From Marinobacter sp. S6332 (lineage in GTDB: Bacteria > Pseudomonadota > Gammaproteobacteria > Pseudomonadales > Oleiphilaceae), in NCBI RefSeq assembly GCF_023016045.1, contig NZ_JALKAP010000007.1, positions 179,100-243,099 of the forward strand: 64,000 nt of DNA, in the 5' to 3' direction. The notes beneath the pieces were generated by a model, which was not told the DNA's origin, searched no databases, and worked only from the letters and a program-made list of their open reading frames with translations. The translations under genes were made by a program, and so were the position numbers. This document shows positions 1-8,459 of this stretch, in pieces (position 1 is the stretch's first letter; each line of letters begins with the position of its first letter).

Positions 1-1112
1 TGGCAGATCGTTACATTACAGATCGCCACCTCCCGGATAAAGCCATTGATGTGATTGATGAGGCCGGAGCCAGGCAGCGTTTGGTGTCTGAGGACAAGCG
101 TCTGAAAACGGTTGATGTCCCGGAAATCGAGGAAGTGGTTGCGAAAATTGCCCGTATTCCGCCTAAAAACGTTTCCAGTAGCGATAAAGACTTGCTGCGG
201 AATTTGGAGCGGGATCTCAAGATGGTGGTCTTCGGGCAAGACCCGGCCATTGAATCCCTCACAATGGCAATCAAGCTGGCGCGGGCGGGTTTGAAGTCAC
301 CAGAAAAGCCGGATGGTTCCTTCCTGTTTGCCGGGCCTACGGGTGTTGGTAAAACAGAGGTTACCAAGCAGCTTGCCAAGGCACTCGGTGTCGAGTTGGT
401 TCGATTCGATATGTCCGAGTATATGGAGCGCCACACGGTCTCCCGTCTTATTGGCGCGCCCCCGGGCTATGTGGGCTACGATCAGGGTGGCCTGTTAACA
501 GAAGCCGTTAACAAGCATCCACACTGTGTTTTGTTGCTGGATGAAATCGAGAAGGCGCATCCGGAAGTCTTCAACTTGTTGTTGCAGGTTATGGACCACG
601 GTACTTTGACTGATAACAACGGGCGCAAGGCTGACTTCCGGCACGTGATTCTCGTGATGACCACCAACGCTGGGGCTGAAAGCATGGCTCGCCGTTCGAT
701 GGGCTTTAGCGAGCAGGATCACAGCAGTGATGGTATGGAGATTATAAGCAAAACCTTCACGCCGGAGTTCCGTAACCGTCTGGATAGCATTATCCAGTTT
801 GGTGACTTGCAGAAGGTAACCATCACTCATGTAGTGGACAAGTTCCTCACAGAGCTGCAAGCGCAACTAGACGAGAAGCATGTCGTTCTGCATGTGGATG
901 ATGACGTTAAGTCTTGGCTCGCAGACAAGGGGTACGATGTGACGATGGGCGCCCGCCCGATGTCGCGTCTGATTCAGGACAAGATTAAACGTCCTCTAGC
1001 TGAACAAATTCTGTTTGGTAGTTTGTCTGAGAAGGGTGGGGATGTGTTTATCCATCTTAAAGATGATGATCTGGTATTTGACTATGAAGATGAGCCTGCA
1101 GAAGCCGTTTAA
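1..1112 (+). CDS. clpA: ATP-dependent Clp protease ATPase subunit ClpA (3' part only)
   Basis: The open frame runs in from the left edge (first complete codon at base 3), so only about the C-terminal 370 residues are seen; ClpA is usually about 750. The fragment carries the second AAA+ module: Walker A GPTGVGKT at about bases 333-356, Walker B LLLDEIEKA near 530-560, and a C-terminal D2-small domain with the GARPMSRL sensor-2 motif. ClpA unfolds substrates for ClpP and, with the adaptor ClpS, reads N-degrons. The bpt and aat genes that create N-degrons lie about 0.5-2 kb downstream on the other strand. clpS would be expected just left of the window. A shared terminator follows. Confidence 0.97.
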   Translation, partial: ADRYITDRHLPDKAIDVIDEAGARQRLVSEDKRLKTVDVPEIEEVVAKIARIPPKNVSSSDKDLLRNLERDLKMVVFGQDPAIESLTMAIKLARAGLKSPEKPDGSFLFAGPTGVGKTEVTKQLAKALGVELVRFDMSEYMERHTVSRLIGAPPGYVGYDQGGLLTEAVNKHPHCVLLLDEIEKAHPEVFNLLLQVMDHGTLTDNNGRKADFRHVILVMTTNAGAESMARRSMGFSEQDHSSDGMEIISKTFTPEFRNRLDSIIQFGDLQKVTITHVVDKFLTELQAQLDEKHVVLHVDDDVKSWLADKGYDVTMGARPMSRLIQDKIKRPLAEQILFGSLSEKGGDVFIHLKDDDLVFDYEDEPAEAV

Positions 1113-1145
1113 GAGAGACGGGTAGGCTAGAAAAAAGTCAGTAAC

Positions 1146-1180
1146 AAAAAAACCGCTGCAGTGATGCAGCGGTTTTTTTA
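1146..1180. terminator. Bidirectional rho-independent terminator between clpA and infA
   Basis: An 8-bp GC-rich stem (CCGCTGCA / TGCAGCGG) with a 4-nt loop is flanked by an A run on the left and a T run on the right. It can therefore stop transcription from convergent clpA (+) and infA (-). Confidence 0.9.
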
Positions 1181-1201
1181 TTTTTCGATATCGCCGTCGT
1201 T

Positions 1202-1420
1202 TTAACGGGCGCGGTACACAATCCGACCTTTACTCAGGTCGTAAGGTGTTAATTCAACCTTGACCTTGTCGCCGGTCAGAATGCGGATATAGTTTTTGCG
1301 CATCTTGCCGGAAATGTGGGCGGTAACAACGTGTCCATTGCTCAACTCAACCCGGAACATGGTGTTTGGAAGGGTATCAAGAATAACGCCTTCCATTTCA
1401 ATAGCATCTGTCTTCGCCAT
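1202..1420 (-). CDS. infA: Translation initiation factor IF-1
   Basis: The 72-residue product has exactly the canonical IF-1 length and is a single OB-fold (S1-like) domain with family-typical segments such as [14 protein letters not shown] and the [13 protein letters not shown] strand region. IF-1 binds the 30S A site and works with IF-2 and IF-3 during initiation. The gene stands alone on the minus strand between clpA and bpt, a conserved neighbourhood in gammaproteobacteria. A good promoter lies about 50 bp upstream, giving a short leader. Confidence 0.98.
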   Translation of the reverse strand: MAKTDAIEMEGVILDTLPNTMFRVELSNGHVVTAHISGKMRKNYIRILTGDKVKVELTPYDLSKGRIVYRAR

Positions 1421-1469
1421 TCAGTAAAAACCTCTATTGGGAATACTTTCTATAATTTTAAAGTGCGCA

Positions 1470-1498
1470 ATTTTGCCTGATTTATGAGCGTTTGGCAA
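1470..1498 (-). promoter_or_regulatory. Sigma70-type promoter of infA
   Basis: On the minus strand TTGCCA (1498-1493; 5 of 6 to consensus) is separated by exactly 17 bp from CAAAAT (1475-1470; 4 of 6). Transcription would start near 1463, about 43 nt before the infA ATG. Assigned by eye only. Confidence 0.5.
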
Positions 1499-1571
1499 AG
1501 TGAGTTCGCTAACGACTGCAAAAAAGAAGCTTATTGACTCCTTATACTGCTATTTATAACGCTAAATTAGC

Positions 1572-2285
1572 TTATTCGGCGTTGATTTCACGCCATTGGC
1601 CATCATGGAAGGCCTCCATGGGCTTGAAGCGGGTTTTGTAATTCATTTTCTGACACTGCTTTATCCAGTAGCCAAGGTAGAGGTGAGGCTGTTCACGATT
1701 TTTGGCTTCTTCAATTTGCCAGAGTACCGCAAAGGTGCCCAGGCTGCGGCTCTCATGGGCCGGGTTGAACACGGTGTATATGGCGGAGAGCCCGTCATCA
1801 AGCATGTCTATGGCCGCCAGAGCGAGGAGTTCTCCATCTTTGCGCATCTCCAAAAACCAAGAATCTGTGGCGCCTTCTACCAAAAATGAAATGAACTGCT
1901 CTCGAGAAGGAGGGTACATATCGCCATCTTTGTGTCTGAGTTCGACGTAACGGGCGTATAGCTGGTAATAGCTCTCGTTGAATTCTGCGGGCACCAGAGT
2001 GCATTGAAGGTCGTTGTTCTTTTTCATGACCCGGCGCTGGCTGCGATCCGGGCGAAAGTTGTTTACATTCAGCCGTACTGGAATGCAGGCGTTGCACGTT
2101 TCACAGTGTGGCCGGTAGTAATGCGATCCGCTACGCCGAAATCCTAGTGCGGTAAGTTGGCTGTAGAGCTTTTTGTCGATGTGGGCACGCGGATCCACGA
2201 ACATGGTTGTAGCTTCGCGATCGGGCAGGTAGCTGCAGTCGTGGGCTGGTGTAGCAAAGAATACCAGGGTTTTGAGACTACTCAT
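1572..2285 (-). CDS. bpt: Aspartate/glutamate leucyltransferase (Bpt; arginyltransferase family)
   Basis: The 237-residue protein belongs to the ATE/Bpt family, which moves leucine from Leu-tRNA onto proteins that begin with Asp or Glu and so marks them for ClpS-ClpAP. The N-terminal Cys-rich zone (HYYRPHCETCNACIPVRL) and the C-terminal GNAT-like region with YLGYWIKQCQKMNYK are family hallmarks. Its ATG directly abuts the stop codon of aat, with no gap, so the two are surely co-transcribed. Many genomes label this gene ate; a leucyl rather than arginyl donor is inferred from the bacterial Bpt subgroup. Confidence 0.93.
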   Translation of the reverse strand: MSSLKTLVFFATPAHDCSYLPDREATTMFVDPRAHIDKKLYSQLTALGFRRSGSHYYRPHCETCNACIPVRLNVNNFRPDRSQRRVMKKNNDLQCTLVPAEFNESYYQLYARYVELRHKDGDMYPPSREQFISFLVEGATDSWFLEMRKDGELLALAAIDMLDDGLSAIYTVFNPAHESRSLGTFAVLWQIEEAKNREQPHLYLGYWIKQCQKMNYKTRFKPMEAFHDGQWREINAE

Positions 2286-2999
2286 TCAGGCCTCCGGCCC
2301 GGGCCATTGCCAGTGGAATGTCCAGTCGGGCTGATCCGGTTTTCGATCTGAGTATTCATTGATTATAGATAAAAATTCGCTTCTGGGTAGGGTGTGTGCA
2401 CCCATGGTAAGAAGGTGATCGCTTTCCACTTGGCAGTCCATCATGCGATAGCCCCAATCCTGAAGCTGGTGGGCCAGATGGACCATGAGGACTTTGGAGG
2501 CGTTGGTTTCAAGGGAGAACATGGATTCGCCGAAGAAGCATTGCCCGATGGCGAGCCCATACATGCCGCCTGCCAGTTCGTCATTTTGGTTCCATACTTC
2601 TATGGAGTGGGCGATGCCTTGGCGGTGCAGTGCGGAGTAGCTGGCGATCATGTCGTCGGTGATCCAGGTGCCTTCGCTTCGGGTGGAGGCGCATAGGCGG
2701 ATGATGCGGCCGAAGGCTTGGTCTGTGGTTACTCGGAAGCGGCGTTTGTTGAGTGTTCGGCGTAGGCTTCGGGAGATGTGTATGTTTTCAGGGAAGAGCA
2801 CGCACCGGGGGTCTGGGGACCACCAGAGTATGGGTTGGTCGTCGCTGTACCAGGGGAAGATGCCGCTGCGGTAGGCGAGGATTAGGCGCTCTGTGGAGAG
2901 GTCGCCACCCAGAGCCAGTAGGCCATCGGGGTCGTCGAGGGCTTCTTCGGCTGGGGGGAACCACAGGTGGTCGGGGTCTAGCCAGGGTAGTGAGGTCAT
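2286..2999 (-). CDS. aat: Leucyl/phenylalanyl-tRNA--protein transferase
   Basis: The 237-residue Aat protein transfers Leu or Phe from tRNA to N-terminal Lys or Arg, making primary N-degrons for ClpS-ClpAP. Conserved blocks are visible: the WFPP.EEAL..PDGLLALGGDLS start, WWSPDPRCVLFP, and EVWN..ELAGGMYGLAIGQ with FFGESMFS. The start is the first ATG of the frame. aat and bpt form a two-gene operon with complementary substrate ranges (basic and acidic N termini). Upstream, a 235-bp gap to trxB contains the large hairpin repeat. Confidence 0.96.
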   Translation of the reverse strand: MTSLPWLDPDHLWFPPAEEALDDPDGLLALGGDLSTERLILAYRSGIFPWYSDDQPILWWSPDPRCVLFPENIHISRSLRRTLNKRRFRVTTDQAFGRIIRLCASTRSEGTWITDDMIASYSALHRQGIAHSIEVWNQNDELAGGMYGLAIGQCFFGESMFSLETNASKVLMVHLAHQLQDWGYRMMDCQVESDHLLTMGAHTLPRSEFLSIINEYSDRKPDQPDWTFHWQWPGPEA

Positions 3000-3042
3000 T
3001 CTGCTTCAGTTTTTACCGAGCTGGTTTTAACTTGGGAGTACC

Positions 3043-3147
3043 GGCAGGCAGGAAGCCCCTTCTGAAACACGCTGTGGATACGTCCTTGTACGCTTGGCTT
3101 CGCCATCCATGGCTTCGCACAGTTTCAGAAGGGGCTTCCTGCCTGCC
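3043..3147. repeat. Large inverted-repeat hairpin element, copy 1
   Basis: Two perfect 26-bp inverted arms (3043-3068 and 3122-3147, beginning GGCAGGCAGGAAGCCCC) enclose a 53-nt loop. In reverse orientation the loop matches the loop of the copy at 42732-42832 at 46 of 53 positions, while the arms have diverged in a compensated way. A conserved tail (CTGGTTTTAACTTG, 3021-3034, read on the minus strand) lies 8 nt outside the left arm. No T run follows either arm, so it does not look like an intrinsic terminator. It lies between trxB and aat, both on the minus strand, and would be transcribed if they form one unit. I do not recognise a named family. Confidence 0.9.
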
Positions 3148-3234
3148 TCATCTAGTGAAGGTGAAGACCAATAGTTTCAGAGAGCTGGCCTCGCCCCACC
3201 TTCTTGTCATGGGAGTTGCCTAGCCTCATTAGGT

Positions 3235-4200
<966 letters not shown>

Positions 4201-4327
4201 TTAATTCGGTGCGTGTCGGGCTCTTTAAGAGCCAGTATTGCGAGGAAGATCAAAAGGCTACCATGAAAGCAGACGGCTGCCATTTGTTTTGGTCAATTCC
4301 CCTGATAAAGCAATGCTATCTATCCGG

Positions 4328-5239
4328 TTATTCCAGTACGGATACGGTGGCGAGCAGTTGGCGCACCCGTTCAGCACTTTTTCCGGATTCACCTTGTTCA
4401 ATGCGGTGTTCGGCAACGGCTGGAAACACCGCTTGAATGTCGTCGGGCAAGGCGTGATGTCGGCCTTCCATTAGAGTCCAGGCCTTGGTGGCTCTGAGCA
4501 GTCCGAGCCCCGCTCTAGGTGATAAACCGTAAAGCAGTCCGGGCATGCGGCGGCTTTGTTCCAGCAAGCGCTGGATGTAGTCCAGCAACGCCGGGCTTGC
4601 TGTCACGCGGGTGACTTCTTGCTGGAGCTTCGCCAAGTCAGCTTCTGAAAGCAGGGTGCCAAGCCGGTCTGTCATTACCCGTCGGTCTTCGCCTTGCAAT
4701 AGTTCTCGCTCAGCTCTCGGGTCAGGGTATCCAAGTCTTATGCGCATCAAAAAGCGGTCAAGTTGCGACTCGGGCAGTGGGTAGGTCCCGCCTTGCTCTG
4801 TGGGGTTCTGTGTGGCGATCACAAAGAAAGGATTAGGCAGCGGCCGGGTCTCGCCTTCGATGGAGACTTGCCGTTCTTCCATGGCTTCAAGCAAGGCGCT
4901 CTGTGTTCGTGGCGATGCACGGTTAATTTCATCCGCCAGTACAACTTGTGCAAAAATAGGCCCCGGATGGAACACCAAACTACCGGCTTGTTTGTCATAC
5001 ATGGAGTAGCCAAGTACGTCGGCAGGCAGTAGGTCGTTTGTGAATTGAATGCGTTGATAGCTCAAGCCCATAACTTTCGCCAAGGCGTGGGATAGTGTGG
5101 TTTTGCCCATGCCGGGAATGTCTTCAATCAACAAGTGACCACTGGCAAGCAGGCCACAGAGAGCCAAGCGAACCTGACGCTCTTTGCCAAGCAGGATTTG
5201 ATTCAATTCGGTAACAACGTTGTCCACCAGGTTTTTCAT
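4328..5239 (-). CDS. MoxR-family AAA+ ATPase
   Basis: The 303-residue protein has Walker A GMGKTT (about residues 43-48), Walker B VVLADEINRAS (D103, E104), sensor 1 VIATQNPTEQGG and the lid domain usual for MoxR. These ATPases act as chaperones that help insert cofactors or mature partner proteins. The usual neighbours, a DUF58 protein and VWA or transglutaminase proteins, are absent: the gene starts 7 bp after aguB and ends 139 bp before trxB. It is probably the last gene of the aguA-aguB operon. Its client is unknown. Confidence 0.92.
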   Translation of the reverse strand: MKNLVDNVVTELNQILLGKERQVRLALCGLLASGHLLIEDIPGMGKTTLSHALAKVMGLSYQRIQFTNDLLPADVLGYSMYDKQAGSLVFHPGPIFAQVVLADEINRASPRTQSALLEAMEERQVSIEGETRPLPNPFFVIATQNPTEQGGTYPLPESQLDRFLMRIRLGYPDPRAERELLQGEDRRVMTDRLGTLLSEADLAKLQQEVTRVTASPALLDYIQRLLEQSRRMPGLLYGLSPRAGLGLLRATKAWTLMEGRHHALPDDIQAVFPAVAEHRIEQGESGKSAERVRQLLATVSVLE

Positions 5240-5246
5240 GCCGAGT

Positions 5247-6182
5247 TCAGTCCCTCACTCTCTTGAGAATGTCGCCGTAAGCGTCGATGCGCCGGTCTCT
5301 GAAATACGGCCAAATGCGCCGAATAGATTCGCTGCGATGGCGGTCAAGGGTTACGCTCAGTATGCACTCTGCGCTGTCATCGGCGCGTTCAAGAAACTCG
5401 CCTTGAGGGCCGCATATAAAGCTGTTGCCCCAAAAGCGAATGCCGTCGGAATGCCCGGTGGGGTCTGGTTCAGTACCTACGCGGTTGGGCGCAATTACTG
5501 GCAGGTTGTTTGCTACTGCATGGCCTCGCTGAACGGTGACCCATGCCTCTAGTTGCCGCGCCTGTTCATCTGGTTCGTCGGTAATATCCCAGCCGATCGC
5601 GGTGGGGTATATGAGTATTTCAGCGCCAGCCAGAGCCATTAATCGGGCAGCTTCTGGATACCATTGATCCCAGCATACGAGAACGCCTAGCTTACCTACA
5701 GAGGTTTCGATGGGAGAAAACCCATTGCGGCCGTCGTTGAACTGAGCATCGCCTGGCGTGAAGTAGAACTTTTCATAGAATCCGGGGTCGTCGGGGATAT
5801 GCATCTTTCGATACAGGCCGGCAATCGAGCCGTCGGTTTCGATGACAACGGCGGTGTTGTGATATACGCCGTTCATGCGGCGCTCAAATATAGAGCCAAC
5901 GATCACCACGCTAAGTTCCCGGGCAAGGTCTGAAAGCCGTTCGCTTGTCGGGCCGGGGATGGGTTCGGCAAGGTCGAATACGCCGGTGTCTTCGGTCTGG
6001 CAAAAATATTGGGTAGCATGCAGTTCTTGCAACACGACAAGCTGAGCACCACCTGCGGCAGCTTCTCGAACCAGCATTTCAGTCGTTGCTAAACTGGCGG
6101 CTTTGTCTTGACTGCACGCCTGTTGGATAGCGGCAACTGCGAGTTGCCCTGTCACTTGAGTTTTGCCGGAATGATCGCTCAT
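5247..6182 (-). CDS. aguB: N-carbamoylputrescine amidase
   Basis: A nitrilase-superfamily hydrolase of 311 residues that converts N-carbamoylputrescine to putrescine, CO2 and ammonia. The catalytic triad is visible: E53 in LQELHA, K126 in YRKMHIPDD and C170 in VLVCWDQWYPEAARL. The YRKMHIPDDPG.YEKFYF block is typical of AguB. It overlaps aguA by 4 bp (ATGA), so the two steps of agmatine use are translationally coupled. Confidence 0.96.
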   Translation of the reverse strand: MSDHSGKTQVTGQLAVAAIQQACSQDKAASLATTEMLVREAAAGGAQLVVLQELHATQYFCQTEDTGVFDLAEPIPGPTSERLSDLARELSVVIVGSIFERRMNGVYHNTAVVIETDGSIAGLYRKMHIPDDPGFYEKFYFTPGDAQFNDGRNGFSPIETSVGKLGVLVCWDQWYPEAARLMALAGAEILIYPTAIGWDITDEPDEQARQLEAWVTVQRGHAVANNLPVIAPNRVGTEPDPTGHSDGIRFWGNSFICGPQGEFLERADDSAECILSVTLDRHRSESIRRIWPYFRDRRIDAYGDILKRVRD

Positions 6183-7231
6183 AAAGTGACAACTCCTTCG
6201 GGGATTTGCATGGTGACGCAGTGCAGGCTGCCGTGCTGTTTTACCAGCGGGCGACAGTTGATAGGAATGATTTCCCGGTCTGGGAAAATGCAGCCCATAA
6301 TGCGAATGGCTTCTTCGTCCTGCGCAACATCGTATATCGGCAACAGCACTGCTCCGTTGATGATCAAGAAGTTGGCGTAGGTTGCCGGGAGGCGTTCGCC
6401 TTCGCCACCGAATACGGGCTCTGGCCAGGGTAACGCGGTCAGTTTATAGGGAGAGCCGTCCCGCTGACGAAACTCTTGAAGATCTTCTTCCATGGCGGCC
6501 AAAGCGCTGTAATGCTCATCTGCGACATCGGGGCAGGCAACGTAGCAAATATGGTCTGGAGCGCAAAAGCGGGCCAGTGTATCTATGTGACTGTCGGTAT
6601 CATCGCCCGCCAGATAGCCGTGGTTGAGCCATAAAATTCGGCCTGCACCAAGCATTTCAGACAAGGTATGTTCTATGGCTCCTCGGTCCATGGAGGCATT
6701 GCGTGAAGGGGTCAAAAGGCATTCGCTGGTGGCTAGTAACGTGCCCTCGCCGTCAGACTCGATAGAGCCCCCCTCAAGAACGAAGTCCACCGTCTGCATG
6801 GGGGTGGATCCGAACACGCCGAAATTGGTGAGATGTCGGTTCAGGGCGTCATCTTTTTCCCAGGGGAATTTGCCGCCCCATGCGTTGAAGCGAAAATCCA
6901 ACAAGGTCGGCTTGTCGTCTATAAGCACTGTAATAGGGCCGTGATCGCGCGCCCAAGTGTCGTTTGCCGGGGCTGGCACAGCGCGAACTCGCCCCGGAAT
7001 GCTATGTTCGCTTGCCCAGTTGTTGAGTTCGCGTTCCAGTTCTTGCAACCGAATCACGTGTTCACAGTTGATAACCAGATGTTGGAAGCGAAGAACCGAA
7101 CGGGCGATTTCGAGAAATACCGGTTCTACCTCATCCATAATCCTTGCCCAGTCGGTACCTGGGTGAGGCCAAGTAAGCACAACGGCGCTTTGGGGTGCCC
7201 ACTCAGCGGGCAACACGCGTCGAGATGTCAC
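6179..7231 (-). CDS. aguA: Agmatine deiminase
   Basis: The 350-residue member of the guanidino-group-modifying enzymes hydrolyses agmatine to N-carbamoylputrescine and ammonia. Conserved elements include NDTWARDHGPI near residue 90, NAWGGKF near 116-122, the catalytic histidine H215 in DTDSHID and the nucleophile C338 in GSLHCVTMQ. The start is GTG at 7231 with an AAGGTG ribosome site 8 nt before it. It is the first gene of the aguA-aguB-moxR unit, which supplies putrescine by the arginine decarboxylase route. Confidence 0.96.
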   Translation of the reverse strand: MTSRRVLPAEWAPQSAVVLTWPHPGTDWARIMDEVEPVFLEIARSVLRFQHLVINCEHVIRLQELERELNNWASEHSIPGRVRAVPAPANDTWARDHGPITVLIDDKPTLLDFRFNAWGGKFPWEKDDALNRHLTNFGVFGSTPMQTVDFVLEGGSIESDGEGTLLATSECLLTPSRNASMDRGAIEHTLSEMLGAGRILWLNHGYLAGDDTDSHIDTLARFCAPDHICYVACPDVADEHYSALAAMEEDLQEFRQRDGSPYKLTALPWPEPVFGGEGERLPATYANFLIINGAVLLPIYDVAQDEEAIRIMGCIFPDREIIPINCRPLVKQHGSLHCVTMQIPEGVVTL

Positions 7232-7251
7232 GTTATAGTCACCTTAAAATT

Positions 7252-7282
7252 GCAAAAGCCGCCATTCTAAACAAAGGGCGGC
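7252..7282 (-). terminator. Possible terminator upstream of aguA
   Basis: On the minus strand GCCGCC (7282-7277) pairs with GGCGGC (7263-7258) around a 13-nt loop and is followed by TTTTGCAATTTT. It would end transcription of the 7339-7641 gene. It overlaps the predicted agu promoter, so it could also act as a leader hairpin. Confidence 0.4.
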
Positions 7283-7292
7283 GTATCGTCAG
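7264..7292 (-). promoter_or_regulatory. Candidate promoter of aguA-aguB-moxR
   Basis: On the minus strand CTGACG (7292-7287; 4 of 6) and TAGAAT (7269-7264; 5 of 6) are 17 bp apart. The start point would fall about 25-30 nt before the GTG of aguA. Assigned by eye. Confidence 0.45.
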
Positions 7293-7338
7293 AATGTGTG
7301 TCCGGGCGTGCCGGGCGAAAACGTTCGCTTTAGAGATC

Positions 7339-7641
7339 TCAGCGCCGGGGTTTCAACACCGAATGGATGACCTTGTCGCTTTCGAAATAAACCACAAATT
7401 TGCCGTAGTGCCACTGGCTAATAGGGGGCTGCCCGACAGGACCTTCCACGGAATCCGGTTGGCCCCAAGAGGCGCGTACCGATGATTGAGACATGCCTGT
7501 GTGAGGCATACTCTGCTGACTCCTATCTGCCTGGTTGCCAACCGGCACGCGCAGATCTTCAGCCAAGGCGCCAGATACTGGAGCCAGAGTGAGAATTATG
7601 GCGGCTGCGAAGGTGCAAGTTACCACTCGCTTTATTGTCAT
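7339..7641 (-). CDS. Small secreted protein with a BamE/SmpA-like C-terminal motif
   Basis: The ATG at 7641 is preceded by a GGAG ribosome site, so I prefer it to the upstream starts in the same frame. The product is 100 residues. It begins with a signal peptide (MTIKRVVTCTF... ending SGALAED), then a short Gln/Ser-rich linker, then a C-terminal module containing SVRASWGQPDSVEGPVGQPP and FVVYFESDKVIHSV. The xxxWGxP...GxPPIxxWxYxxFxVYFExDxVIHxV pattern recalls the beta-beta-alpha fold of SmpA/BamE-type envelope proteins and is common in pseudomonad-type small periplasmic proteins. No function is known to me. Confidence 0.75.
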   Translation of the reverse strand: MTIKRVVTCTFAAAIILTLAPVSGALAEDLRVPVGNQADRSQQSMPHTGMSQSSVRASWGQPDSVEGPVGQPPISQWHYGKFVVYFESDKVIHSVLKPRR

Positions 7642-7746
7642 TGAAGCTTCTCCATTCATGCACAGGTCTCCGGCAAGTGCTCCCGGGGACATGGATAAAA
7701 CGTAATATCCGAGAATTACGGACAAAAGTCACATGTTTTCGCCAGT

Positions 7747-8334
7747 CTACTCCTTTTGTCGCTGGCGTATCTGCCAACGCATCACATGACGGGCGATTTG
7801 CTGGCGGTCGCTATCTTGTATCTTAATAAAGCGGGTATGAACCCTTGCTCTGCCTGTTTCGCTGGCCTGTACGTCCAACACCTCCGCAATGGCGCGGGGT
7901 TGGAACAGTTCTGGTGGTAGGGTCATGCGAACCGCAAGCTGATCACCAGTGTGCCATGTGTGTATACGCCCGGAAAAGGCCAGACCGCCTTCGCTCAGAG
8001 TGACCTGCTGCCACTCGTCCGGTTGCAAGGGATTTTGCTGAAAGGCCATAATGCGCGCTAGCGTGTCCAGCTTGCCGTTGAGGGACTTAACCAGCCCCGT
8101 AAGTAGGCGGTCCTGATCCGAAAGGCTGGCAAGCTGGGATTTGATGTCCTGGTCCAGTCGCCTGAAATCAGCTTTCAGGCTCTCGAGGTGATCGTCACCA
8201 AAGAGGTTGTCATCGAATTCTTCGGGGGACGAAAGCTTACGAACTTCCAGACCAATACGGTCTTCGATGCGGAAAAATTCCCGACGCTCAGGTAGATTGT
8301 CTGCCGGATCAGAAGGCGTGTCTCGGGTGTGCAT
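7747..8334 (-). CDS. PilZ-domain protein
   Basis: I prefer the ATG at 8334, which has a GGAG ribosome site; a TTG ten codons upstream is also in frame. The product is about 195 residues. The N-terminal RREFFRIEDRIGL matches the RR..FR start of PilZ domains, a central helix-rich part follows, and the C-terminal part (VTLSEGGLAFSG, then a beta-rich stretch to RFIKI) carries the xxSxxG element of PilZ. PilZ domains usually bind cyclic di-GMP. Here the R-x3-R motif and the D/N-x-S-x-x-G motif are only partly kept, so binding is uncertain. It is divergent from lolC. Confidence 0.75.
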   Translation of the reverse strand: MHTRDTPSDPADNLPERREFFRIEDRIGLEVRKLSSPEEFDDNLFGDDHLESLKADFRRLDQDIKSQLASLSDQDRLLTGLVKSLNGKLDTLARIMAFQQNPLQPDEWQQVTLSEGGLAFSGRIHTWHTGDQLAVRMTLPPELFQPRAIAEVLDVQASETGRARVHTRFIKIQDSDRQQIARHVMRWQIRQRQKE

Positions 8335-8459
8335 TCGGGGCTCCGCGTTTGAGAAATATAGCAAGTAGTTAAAGTTTAGCAGTTTCCCTCCGTGCTGAAA
8401 GGCTGCGAGGGGGAATTCCAGACCACGATCGACCTGAAGGTAGCGACAGGCAACCCTCC

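Noticed and set aside
3043..3147. Hairpin element as an integron attC site or an intrinsic terminator
   Set aside because: No integrase gene or attC core sites are present, the copies are isolated, and no T run follows either arm.
2753..3223. Plus-strand open frame of 156 codons across aat and the hairpin element
   Set aside because: It is antisense to aat in its first half and continues through the repeat; composition is Arg/Gly-rich and no family is recognisable.
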